This document shows, piece by piece, positions 28,742 through 36,450 of a stretch of DNA of 64,000 nt (position 1 is the stretch's first letter; each line of letters starts with the position of its first letter). The stretch comes from Pseudomonadota bacterium (GTDB lineage: Bacteria; Desulfobacterota; Desulfobulbia; Desulfobulbales; JAGXFP01). The DNA lies in NCBI GenBank assembly GCA_018823285.1, contig JAHJIQ010000034.1:1-64000 (forward strand). Direction: 5' to 3'. Position numbers and translations under genes: made by a program. A model generated the notes under the pieces. The model searched no databases, had not been told where the DNA came from, and worked only from the letters and a program-made list of their open reading frames with translations.

Positions 28742-30898
28742 CTACAGTGAGCACCTGAAGCTCAGGCTGGAAAAAAACTTCACATGGTTCCTCTGGGCCC
28801 CTTCCAACTGCACATAGTCAACGCCGGTCCGCCAGAAAAGCCCTTTGCCCAGGGTCCAGCGCCAGGTGAGGGTCCCGCTTTGGGTCAACAGGAGTTGCTC
28901 GGTGGCCGAATAAAGAATTTCCAACTGCATCCGATAACCGACCCGCAGCGCCAGGTTACTACCAAAAGAAATCCGATCTGTAAAATTATCACCGGTTTCA
29001 TGACGCAGAGACCCATTGATCGACATCACCTCGGAAGACTGCCAGGTCCACAACAGGCCGGAGGCGTATTTTTCGCTGACGCCGGTCTCCAGTCGCGACA
29101 CTTCATACCTCTCATCAAGTGTCATGCTCAGTGACGGACGTAAACGCGAGGTAAGCGAGAAGCCAGAACCATAAGACTCGGTTTTATTTTCACTGACTAA
29201 CTGTTTACTCACACTATAACGGCCGTCAAAACTCGACTCAAGGTCGGGATAGAGCCTGGCGCTCAATACAAAGGAATAATATCCATTGGTTGAGGTCTTT
29301 TCTCCTCCCAGGTAATGGTCGTTGATGTTTCCGCTGACGCCACCATCCAACGTTGGCAGAAAACCTTTCTGCAACGAGAAACTGAACGCTCTGCTCTCTC
29401 TTTCGACAGACGATAAGGCAGTATCCTGAATTGTTATCCGGTCCGAAAAATTCAGGGTCGAGCCAAACCTATGCCTTGGACTGTTAAAGTGCAGGCTAAA
29501 ACTGTGCCCGGTCTGGTCCGTATCCTCTCCAATGGCTTCATCGGCGAGCCGCTTATCAAATTGATAGTTCAGCTGCATCCGCTCACTGATCTTATACCCT
29601 ACTCCCAGCCCGGTGCTAATGTGCGAGGTCCGGGACTCCGAGGTGGTGGTGGACCCAGGGGTCCCGGTCTGAAGGCTTGAGACCTCGACCTCGGTCACCT
29701 GAACGTTGACCCCCGCCAGCGTATTGTCCATCACGAACTTTAGATAGTTTTGCGAGATGGCGGAAGTAAGTGCGATCACGTATCGACGGTTGACGGAATC
29801 GTAGCTGACAGGGGGGGAAACGGAGATAACGGAAGTTTCATCAGTCCAGGTAAAGGGAGGCGTGTTGACCAGGATGTTCGTGTACAGCCGCCAGTTACTC
29901 AAGGCGATGGAATTCGCGCCAAGATCGACATCGGTATATAGATAAATCAGATCGACCGGACTGTTGCCGACCCGAACGATGATCGTGTGGTCGTTGGTCA
30001 GGGGTGTCGCCGTATAGGCTGAAATGGTCGTGTCGCCATCGGCCAGGGCGGGGATGTTCACGTTCGGAATTGTTGACGGCAGGGCAAAATCGTTACTGTC
30101 GATCGGGTTGGGGTCCGCCCCCGCATAGGCCTGAAACACCAGCCCGGGAACTCTCACGCTGCCGCTGCCGACGAAATGCTGGGAACTGGCGCTTGTGTTT
30201 TCCGAGAAATCCTGGCTGAAATGAAACCGCAAGCGCTTGTCGAGAAATTCACGATTTGCAGACAGCCGGGCAAGATGAGCCACGGTATCACTTTCCGAGT
30301 GCGCAACCCTGTCGGTTCCGGATTCCTGGGTAAAGTTATAATAAAATTGCACAAAACCGGCCTGCCATTCCAGCGCTGAGTTGAAGGTTTGATCCTCTTT
30401 ATCAGTCAAATGAGGATCCAGCGTATCATAGGTATTACGCTGACTGACCGACATTTGCAGGGTGGGAACTAAAGGTTTCGACCACTTGCTCGACCATTGG
30501 AGTTCCGTAGTATCGGAGTCGCTGGATTGCGAAGAATCGCCAAGGGAGTGATTGGCGGAGCCTGAAACCCCCAAAAGAAAAATGTCGTTGTTCACCAGCA
30601 GGGACATGGAAGGGGACAACGTGTCCCGCCTGGCGCCGGCGGTTATACCGTACCCCTGGCTCCAGGAGGAATGGATGAGAACCGATTCTTGCGTTGTTGT
30701 CCGGTCGGAAAGCATCTGTACGGCATCAACCGACACCCTCTGACTGGAAGACTGGAGAAGCCGACCGTCCTCCATCTCGTTGACATTCTGCGACCCGTTG
30801 TAATTGATCCAGGCCTCGGCAGGCACCTGAAAAAGCAACAGAGCGCAGACGAGCAGAGCCCGGAACAGGACACAAGACAACAAACCTCCTTTAAACAT
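28742..30898 (-). CDS. Outer-membrane beta-barrel protein, putative porin of the cytochrome conduit
   Basis: The 718-residue protein starts at ATG 30898, with GGGGGG three bases before it, and has a signal peptide ending FQVPAEA. The mature chain has no heme sites and no long hydrophobic helices. Instead it shows many alternating polar/apolar strands with aromatic ends (SVSQRNTYDTLD; FYYNFTQESG; RFHFSQDFSENT; GFSLTSRLRPSLSMTLDERYEV; LALRVGYRMQLEIL) and a C-terminal strand with near-terminal aromatics (KFFSSLSFRCSL). Residues about 270-410 form a non-barrel insert (beta-sandwich-like). This is what one expects of the sleeve protein in a porin-cytochrome complex. It follows the 16-site cytochrome gene after a strong intercistronic hairpin. 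Confidence 0.75.
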   Translation of the reverse strand: MFKGGLLSCVLFRALLVCALLLFQVPAEAWINYNGSQNVNEMEDGRLLQSSSQRVSVDAVQMLSDRTTTQESVLIHSSWSQGYGITAGARRDTLSPSMSLLVNNDIFLLGVSGSANHSLGDSSQSSDSDTTELQWSSKWSKPLVPTLQMSVSQRNTYDTLDPHLTDKEDQTFNSALEWQAGFVQFYYNFTQESGTDRVAHSESDTVAHLARLSANREFLDKRLRFHFSQDFSENTSASSQHFVGSGSVRVPGLVFQAYAGADPNPIDSNDFALPSTIPNVNIPALADGDTTISAYTATPLTNDHTIIVRVGNSPVDLIYLYTDVDLGANSIALSNWRLYTNILVNTPPFTWTDETSVISVSPPVSYDSVNRRYVIALTSAISQNYLKFVMDNTLAGVNVQVTEVEVSSLQTGTPGSTTTSESRTSHISTGLGVGYKISERMQLNYQFDKRLADEAIGEDTDQTGHSFSLHFNSPRHRFGSTLNFSDRITIQDTALSSVERESRAFSFSLQKGFLPTLDGGVSGNINDHYLGGEKTSTNGYYSFVLSARLYPDLESSFDGRYSVSKQLVSENKTESYGSGFSLTSRLRPSLSMTLDERYEVSRLETGVSEKYASGLLWTWQSSEVMSINGSLRHETGDNFTDRISFGSNLALRVGYRMQLEILYSATEQLLLTQSGTLTWRWTLGKGLFWRTGVDYVQLEGAQRNHVKFFSSLSFRCSL

Positions 30899-30949
30899 CT
30901 TCCCCCCCTGGCACAACCAGGCTGGACTTAGCCATCCTGAAAACATAAC

Positions 30950-30989
30950 GAGCCCCGGCGGCAGAATGATACGCGGGCCACCGGGGCTC
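30950..30989. other. Intercistronic hairpin between cytochrome and barrel genes
   Basis: A 9-base perfect inverted repeat (GAGCCCCGG / CCGGGGCTC, 22-base loop with further pairing) starts six bases after the cytochrome stop codon. It has no T-run on the minus strand. Such structures often protect the upstream part of an mRNA and set unequal protein ratios; partial termination is also possible. Confidence 0.5.
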
Positions 30990-30994
30990 AAATC

Positions 30995-32698
30995 TCAACG
31001 GCTCGGCTTGTTTTTTGCCTTCTTCCGATCGTAATCCTTCGGGGCATGACAGCCGACCACGCACCCGCCGCCGCTTTCGTTTTTGGTCATGTTGATCGGA
31101 TAGCTCCAGGCCCCGAACGGAACCTCATAGCGAATATGCTTGGGCTGGTTGCTGGCATGCGCATCATGACACGCCGTGCAGGTCCGGCCTTTTTCGCTGT
31201 TCACATGGAAAAAGTGTAGGTTGTAGGTTCCATCCCTGAAGTTCGTCAAGGAATCCGTGTTCTTGGTTTTGGCGATGTCCTTATTATGGCAGCCGAAACA
31301 GAGGTCGTATTTTTGCGGCCCATATTCACTGTAGAAATTGGTCGGATAATACCGGGCCAAGAGCTTGGTGAACTGTGAGCCATGCACATTATGACAAGCG
31401 GTACAGTCCCCGGTTTTGACCGGACCGTGCCGGTTCTTGCTTTCGGCGATAATGTCTCCCAAGGTGTCGTGACAGGAAAGACAGAGTTTCTCCAGAGAGT
31501 CCTTGAGGATTGAGGCATAGTTGGAAGAATGGACCCGGTGACAGGCAACGCAATCACCCTCATCGACCGGGGGATGTTTGACCTTGGCGGTCGTAATCGC
31601 CTGATATATTTCCGGAGTGGCCTCAACATGACACATCTTGCAGAGTTCCCCCCCGGGGCGTTTCAGCATATATTTTGCCTTGGCGCTGTGCGGATCATGA
31701 CACTCGGCACAATTCTCCTGGACCGGGGCATGGATAAATTCCATCACAAACTCCGCTTTGCGGTCTTCATGACACTCAAAACACAACTGCCCGCCGTCAG
31801 GCGGGGCGATGAGCAAACTTTTATTCGGCGAGGAATGCGGCCTGTGGCAGGCGATGCAATCACCCTCCTGGACCGGACCATGCTGGTTTTCCTTCATGAA
31901 AATGCCCTGCTCGTGGCATTTGAAGCACAGGGCGCTCACCGATTCCCCTTTGGCATTCAGCTGGTAGCGCATCTCGGACTCATGCGGATTATGGCACTCG
32001 ACACACCCTTCCTCAACCGGAGAGTGGATGACCTTCTGCTCAAACTCCTCCTTTCTCGCCTGATGGCAGACCGTACAAAGCTCCTGCCCCTTGCGCTGGA
32101 CGAAGCCTGGCTCCAGAGAACCGTGCGGACTGTGGCAGGATATACAGACCCCGGCGCCGACCGGCCCATGGACATGCTTTGCCTTCCCCTTATCGGAATG
32201 ACATTTGGTGGTGCAATCGGAGCGCGCCGGGACAATCTTTTTATAATCATATACCCCCTTGCGAAGTCGGTGACATTCCTGACAATTTAATGCACCTGGC
32301 TTCTGATGAAGATAAAGCCTCTTGAAATCGGCAGGAGGCGCCTGTTTTTTTCGATCAGGGGTATAAAAAACCTTCAGTTCGGCCTTGTCGTTTCCGGCCA
32401 CCAGCTTGATCGTGTTCATGCCCTTATTGAGAGTGATGAAGTCGCCGAAGGCGCCGCCTTCCTGGACGGGAACCTGGCCCTTGGCGGCGCCGGTATCAAC
32501 CCCGCTCACCGCGACGGTTTTTGAAGTGGCTCCTGCGCCGGCCAGATACAATTTGCTTTCACTGACCCAGACTCCATTCTGTGGTGATCGCACACTGAAA
32601 CCGGCAGCCAACGCTTCTTCAGACTGAAACAGCACTAAAACCATGGCCAAAGCAGCCGCCACTAAGGCCAACGCCCGTCTTCTACCCAAATACGTCAT
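30995..32698 (-). CDS. Multiheme c-type cytochrome, 16 potential heme sites
   Basis: The 567-residue protein starts at ATG 32698 (GGGAGGAAG upstream) and has a signal peptide (RRRALALVAAALAMVLVLF). Residues about 35-120 form a heme-free beta domain (VSESKLYLAGAGATSKTVAVSG ... ITLNKGMNTIKLVAGN) resembling an Ig-like fold; the decaheme protein at 36451-37611 has a similar N-terminal domain. The rest carries 14 CXXCH and two CX3CH motifs (CTTKCH, CVVGCH) in doubled-CXXCH repeats of the HGPVxxGDCxACHxxHxS kind. It is the first gene of the main conduit run and precedes the barrel gene, so it is a candidate for the extracellular or barrel-inserted wire. Confidence 0.88.
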   Translation of the reverse strand: MTYLGRRRALALVAAALAMVLVLFQSEEALAAGFSVRSPQNGVWVSESKLYLAGAGATSKTVAVSGVDTGAAKGQVPVQEGGAFGDFITLNKGMNTIKLVAGNDKAELKVFYTPDRKKQAPPADFKRLYLHQKPGALNCQECHRLRKGVYDYKKIVPARSDCTTKCHSDKGKAKHVHGPVGAGVCISCHSPHGSLEPGFVQRKGQELCTVCHQARKEEFEQKVIHSPVEEGCVECHNPHESEMRYQLNAKGESVSALCFKCHEQGIFMKENQHGPVQEGDCIACHRPHSSPNKSLLIAPPDGGQLCFECHEDRKAEFVMEFIHAPVQENCAECHDPHSAKAKYMLKRPGGELCKMCHVEATPEIYQAITTAKVKHPPVDEGDCVACHRVHSSNYASILKDSLEKLCLSCHDTLGDIIAESKNRHGPVKTGDCTACHNVHGSQFTKLLARYYPTNFYSEYGPQKYDLCFGCHNKDIAKTKNTDSLTNFRDGTYNLHFFHVNSEKGRTCTACHDAHASNQPKHIRYEVPFGAWSYPINMTKNESGGGCVVGCHAPKDYDRKKAKNKPSR

Positions 32699-32735
32699 CT
32701 GCTTCCTCCCCATAATCTCCCTCTCTTAATAAAGC

Positions 32736-32845
32736 TGAGTTGTGCAGTTTACCTGCTCATACGAAACTTATACCCGAAGGGTGAAAAGCTTGAGTTGTGC
32801 AGCTTGCCTGCTCATACGAAACTTATACCCGAAGGGTGAAAAGCT
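32736..32845. repeat. Tandem 55-bp direct repeat upstream of the conduit operon
   Basis: Two head-to-tail 55-base copies (32736-32790 and 32791-32845, beginning TGAGTTGTGCAG) differ at two positions. A degenerate start of a third copy follows (TGCGTTGTGC). The repeats lie about 40-150 bases upstream of the 32698 start codon, inside the presumed leader of the operon. Confidence 0.85.
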
Positions 32846-32985
32846 CTGCGTTGTGCTACGCCTGCCGGTACCGATAAGCGGACCTGTGTAACATCGGAAA
32901 TTATGCCCTTGCGGTATCAACGGTAAAAAGAACAGCCCAGTTGATCCAAATGACTTACGCCACCTGAAGAAACGCAATAACCGGA

Positions 32986-33013
32986 AAATTACTATAAGCC
33001 TCTGATTTGTCAA
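32986..33013 (-). promoter_or_regulatory. Candidate promoter for the cytochrome conduit operon
   Basis: On the minus strand a consensus TTGACA (33013-33008) is followed after 16 bases by TAATTT (32991-32986). The -35 box is perfect but the -10 box is weak, so an activator may be needed. The leader to the start codon would be about 280 bases and would include the 55-bp tandem repeats. The rest of 32846-33077 shows nothing else. Confidence 0.4.
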
Positions 33014-33077
33014 GAAGAAAGGTTTGCGATTGAATATTGATTCATTTCCCGGCGGCGGTAAATAAATGGCTTGAGAG

Positions 33078-33231
33078 GTGGTTTCCCACCGGGAGGTCGT
33101 TCCAACGAGCTGCGGGATGAACCGGCATTATGTGGGCGGGGCCTCCCGGCTGCGAATTCCACAAGGCCGGCGCGATTTACGGAATGATGATTTTACCAGG
33201 TGGTTCGCGACCGGGAGGTCGCTCCCACGGG
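33078..33231. repeat. Cluster of three REP-like elements
   Basis: Three diverged copies of the REP-like unit found at 18669-18761 occur here. Two are in one orientation (CACCGGGAGGTCGTTCC near 33087 and CGACCGGGAGGTCGCTCC near 33208) and one is inverted (GGGCGGGGCCTCCCGGC near 33134). They fill the gap between the OmcS-like gene terminator and the conduit operon promoter. Confidence 0.65.
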
Positions 33232-33295
33232 ATAAAATGTTCATGCGGGGATGCACTCACAAGAGCAGCAACCGGTTCATGGCCGCCGGGGCGAA

Positions 33296-33328
33296 GAAAA
33301 AAAAAAGCCCCGATCCGAAGATCGGGGC
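33296..33328 (-). terminator. Strong terminator of the second OmcS-like gene
   Basis: On the minus strand a perfect stem GCCCCGATC / GATCGGGGC with the stable tetraloop-like TTCG is followed by ten T. It lies about 60 bases after the stop codon at 33388. Confidence 0.95.
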
Positions 33329-33387
33329 CTGAAGTGCGTTTATTACACTGTGACCGGAGTCAGCAGTACAAAATTCCCCGCAACTTC

Positions 33388-34410
33388 TTACATACCACTC
33401 GCACCGGCAACACCATAACCGTGACAGGATTCGCAACCCGGAGTATTGGTGCCTCCGGTGATTTGCGCCTGCTGGAGCGAATAATCAAAACGAAGCAGGT
33501 CGGCATACGGTCCGCCATGGGAGAAATGACAGGTAATACACATCAACGTGTTAACACCCGCTGTGGTAGCGCCGCCAAAAATATTGCTGCTGCTGGTGCC
33601 AAGCGGAATCACATCCTGTACGGCAGCGGTGGTATAATTGGTTAAGTAATTGTAAGTAGCACCGCCGTCATTCAACCGGTAATCCGTTGGGTGACGGAGC
33701 CAGGCAGCAGGGGTACCCTGTCCTTTATCCGGACCGCCCTGCACGGTAATTCCTGCCCCATGGAAATCGCCGTGGCATCTTGCGCAAAATTCGTTCATCG
33801 ATTCGGAGTCATAGGTCGTGGCAGCGGTGTTCGGATAATTCACGCCATTCACCACATCCCCAACGCCGCCGCCGTAGTTGGCATCAGCAGCCATATCGGT
33901 TCCGGATCCGTCGAAGAGCATCCGATAGACCGTTGAAGCATTGCCGTGGTGTCCACCGCCCGCCAACGTATGGCAACGTGAGCAGGTGGCAACATCAGTT
34001 CCCGGGGTGCTGCCGGGAGGAGTGCCAGCATTTGAACCATCTGTGAACACCAGAGCAAGATCCGTGTATACGTTATGCATATTGGCATCAACATACGAAG
34101 CGGTATTCACAAAGTAACCGGCCAGGTTCGGGTTGGTAGCGTCGTTAACCTGCGGGGCGGGAACTGCACCCGTGCCCCTGCCGGTGGTGCCAGAGTTAGC
34201 TGAATCGGCGTGACATCCTTCACAGCCAGCGCCCTTGAGCAGACTGGCATTCAAAGTGTCTTCAGTAGTATTTACAGCACCACCACTTTGGCTGTTGTGC
34301 ATGGTGTGGCAGTTCACACAAGGGCCGGAGACAACGCCAGCGTTTACGGCCATCGGCAGCATGAATGCCCCGGCGACCAGCGATCCAAGTAAAATCCTTT
34401 TGTTCAACAT
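33388..34410 (-). CDS. OmcS-like hexaheme nanowire cytochrome, second copy
   Basis: The 340-residue protein has a signal peptide (MLNKRILLGSLVAGAFMLPMAVNA), and AGGAGG precedes its ATG. It has six canonical CXXCH sites in the order seen in OmcS: CVNCHTMHNS, CEGCH, CSRCH, CARCHGDFHG followed by WLRHPTDYR, CITCHFSHGGPYADLLRFDY and a C-terminal CESCH. It is a diverged paralogue of the protein at 18860-19948; the two share the CHTMHNS, (I/L)RHP(V/T)DY and CITCH...LR(W/F)DY blocks. Unlike that copy it is monocistronic, with a good promoter and a very strong terminator. This suggests separate, probably high expression, as expected of a filament subunit. Confidence 0.82.
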   Translation of the reverse strand: MLNKRILLGSLVAGAFMLPMAVNAGVVSGPCVNCHTMHNSQSGGAVNTTEDTLNASLLKGAGCEGCHADSANSGTTGRGTGAVPAPQVNDATNPNLAGYFVNTASYVDANMHNVYTDLALVFTDGSNAGTPPGSTPGTDVATCSRCHTLAGGGHHGNASTVYRMLFDGSGTDMAADANYGGGVGDVVNGVNYPNTAATTYDSESMNEFCARCHGDFHGAGITVQGGPDKGQGTPAAWLRHPTDYRLNDGGATYNYLTNYTTAAVQDVIPLGTSSSNIFGGATTAGVNTLMCITCHFSHGGPYADLLRFDYSLQQAQITGGTNTPGCESCHGYGVAGASGM

Positions 34411-34546
34411 TTCTCTTTCCTCCTAATGAATTGAGTGCTTTCAGGCTCCGGAAAGGAGCACTTCCCCTTATTACTTTCATAATTCTTCGGTAAAAAAACC
34501 AGATAAATACAATCCCCAATCCACCATGGTTTTTTTACTATGCAAT

Positions 34547-34576
34547 ATAATATCACAGGCGACAATTTCAAGTCAA
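34547..34576 (-). promoter_or_regulatory. Sigma-70-like promoter for the second OmcS-like gene
   Basis: On the minus strand TTGACT (34576-34571) and TATTAT (34552-34547) are 18 bases apart. Transcription should start near 34540, giving a leader of about 130 bases. Confidence 0.6.
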
Positions 34577-34691
34577 GCGGTTTTTACTCTGCTCCGCAAC
34601 TTTACGTGGAAACCTTCGATTCTCCACACGACGGAAAAAGCACAGTGGGTACCTGCGAATCATTTTTTTAGCCGTCCACCCTCAGGCCAAC

Positions 34692-36368
34692 TTATCTGTT
34701 CCGGTAGAGGAACCAGCCGCCCAGCAACCCCAAAGCGGCAATCGGGCCATAAACCCCCAGGGAGGCGGGCAACCGCAAGACCCGCTGCAGGGGTTCAGCT
34801 TCAACCGTACTGACCACGGCTTCCTGTTCAGGCACTGCCGCCACCACTACCGGCTCCTGAATCATCTCCGGCGCCACCGGCGGCCAGATTGCTACGACCG
34901 GGCTCTTGAACTTTCTCGGGACAAGCTGTTTCGGCGCGACGGGCAGAGGCCTTGGCGGCACCTGGTGGGCGGGAGGCAGAGAGGTGTCCGGGATCGGATT
35001 GATTCCGGCAAGGAGGCCTGGAATCTCCGGCGCCACGACGGCGCCCGGAGGCCCGGCTGCGGCAATGACCGGCGCCGGCGCAACCGGCTTGGCAGGCTCG
35101 GCCACCGTAACTTCAGGCGGAGAGGCTTTCTCAACCGGGGCGGGCAATGATCCGCTCGCGAGTTCCGGCGAAACCAGCCCGGCCAGGGGGCGCCTGGCCT
35201 GCATGTTCGGATCAATGACCTGGACCCGGCGGTTAAACAGATCGGAGACAAGCACCCTGCCCTCGTCATCAACCTCGATATGGTTCGGGAAATTGAACCA
35301 CAACGGGTCGAGACCGCGCCCGCCGAACTCAAAGATGTATTTGCCGGTTTCGTATTCATAGGCGAGCGCCGTATGCCGCATATAGTCCAGCACGTAAATG
35401 GTCCGGCGCGGGTAGTCCACGGCCAGCGAGAGCGGATTGGACAGCTTGCGCGCCACCCCCCCCTTTTCCCCGAATTTGAAGAGGAATTCCTCCTTGGCAT
35501 TGTAAACGTAGATGCGGCTCACCTCACTGCTGAGCAGGTAGATCCGGCCGTTCGGATCGATGACCACATCGAAGAGATAGACCGGGACCTCACGATCTGT
35601 CTCCTCTTCATCATCCCGATCCCGCTCGGACAGGCCTGGTCGCAACCCGGCAGGCAGATCCGGTTGAAGATCTTCAACCGCACCTTCGGCCGCATCCTCC
35701 CCGGCCGGGGGCAGGTCATCCTTGCCGGCAGGGGGAGGCATCTGCTCAACCGGGCGGAAGACCCGATCCATCGGCTTGATCCAGCGCAGGAATTCCCCCT
35801 CGGCGGAGAGGACCGCCGCCCCGGAGCGGTCGAGGTACGCTTCCCTTTCCCGAAATCCGACCAGGTAGATCAGCCCCTCATTGCTGACGGCGATCCGCCG
35901 GGCAATAAAATCTTTAAGTTCCGGGATTCGAGAGAACACGATCTCCCGGCTCACGAAAAAGGCGGGGTCAAAGATGGTGAGGCGCGGGGTCAAGGCCGAG
36001 CCGATGTTGGTATCGCCCTGACAGACGTAAATATACCCCTTGCCGTCGACCGCGACCCCCTGAGGAGCATGCACACCACGGCCCCGGCCGAATGAGCTCA
36101 CCGGAAAATATTTGTGGTTATAAATGGTAACCCGGCCGGTGGCGCTGACCAGATAGGTTTCCCGGTTGACCGGGTCATACGCCAATTCATGGGGAAAAGA
36201 TATCGGCGCCCCCTGGTCGTCGATGGTGATGACCGTAATCAGCCGGACCGGAATCAAATCATCTTTGGCCCCATAAGAGTGGGAAACAAGCATGAGGGCA
36301 AAAACCGCAAGAAGGGCAAAAACGCGCCGCACGCATTTTAATTCGCTGGATTGTATGATCGAAACCAT
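34692..36368 (-). CDS. NHL-repeat propeller with proline-rich linker and C-terminal membrane anchor
   Basis: ATG 36368 is taken as the start because GAGGATC precedes it and a signal peptide follows (VFALLAVFALMLVSHSYG). Residues about 40-215 and 265-370 carry NHL-type blades (HAPQGVAVDGKGYIYVCQGD; NPLSLAVDYPRRTIYVLDYM; FPNHIEVDDEGRVLVSDLFNRRVQVID). An acidic, low-complexity insert (DDEEETDREVP) interrupts them. Residues about 385-520 are rich in proline, alanine and valine, a likely cell-wall-spanning linker. The C-terminus is a hydrophobic helix followed by basic residues (LGVYGPIAALGLLGGWFLYRNR without its first bases of linker), which looks like an anchoring or sorting signal. It lies in an operon with a decaheme cytochrome. 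Confidence 0.75.
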   Translation of the reverse strand: MVSIIQSSELKCVRRVFALLAVFALMLVSHSYGAKDDLIPVRLITVITIDDQGAPISFPHELAYDPVNRETYLVSATGRVTIYNHKYFPVSSFGRGRGVHAPQGVAVDGKGYIYVCQGDTNIGSALTPRLTIFDPAFFVSREIVFSRIPELKDFIARRIAVSNEGLIYLVGFREREAYLDRSGAAVLSAEGEFLRWIKPMDRVFRPVEQMPPPAGKDDLPPAGEDAAEGAVEDLQPDLPAGLRPGLSERDRDDEEETDREVPVYLFDVVIDPNGRIYLLSSEVSRIYVYNAKEEFLFKFGEKGGVARKLSNPLSLAVDYPRRTIYVLDYMRHTALAYEYETGKYIFEFGGRGLDPLWFNFPNHIEVDDEGRVLVSDLFNRRVQVIDPNMQARRPLAGLVSPELASGSLPAPVEKASPPEVTVAEPAKPVAPAPVIAAAGPPGAVVAPEIPGLLAGINPIPDTSLPPAHQVPPRPLPVAPKQLVPRKFKSPVVAIWPPVAPEMIQEPVVVAAVPEQEAVVSTVEAEPLQRVLRLPASLGVYGPIAALGLLGGWFLYRNR

Positions 36369-36450
36369 GATCCTCACTCTGACTCCACCCCAATAAAAGC
36401 CGGCGGCAGATGACCTGTGCCGCTTTCGACCGCTCACGGGCAGGACTTTG

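Noticed and set aside
32768..33013. 81-residue minus-strand frame over the tandem repeat
   Set aside because: It is made partly of the 55-bp repeat and lacks a ribosome site and homology; better explained as operon leader.
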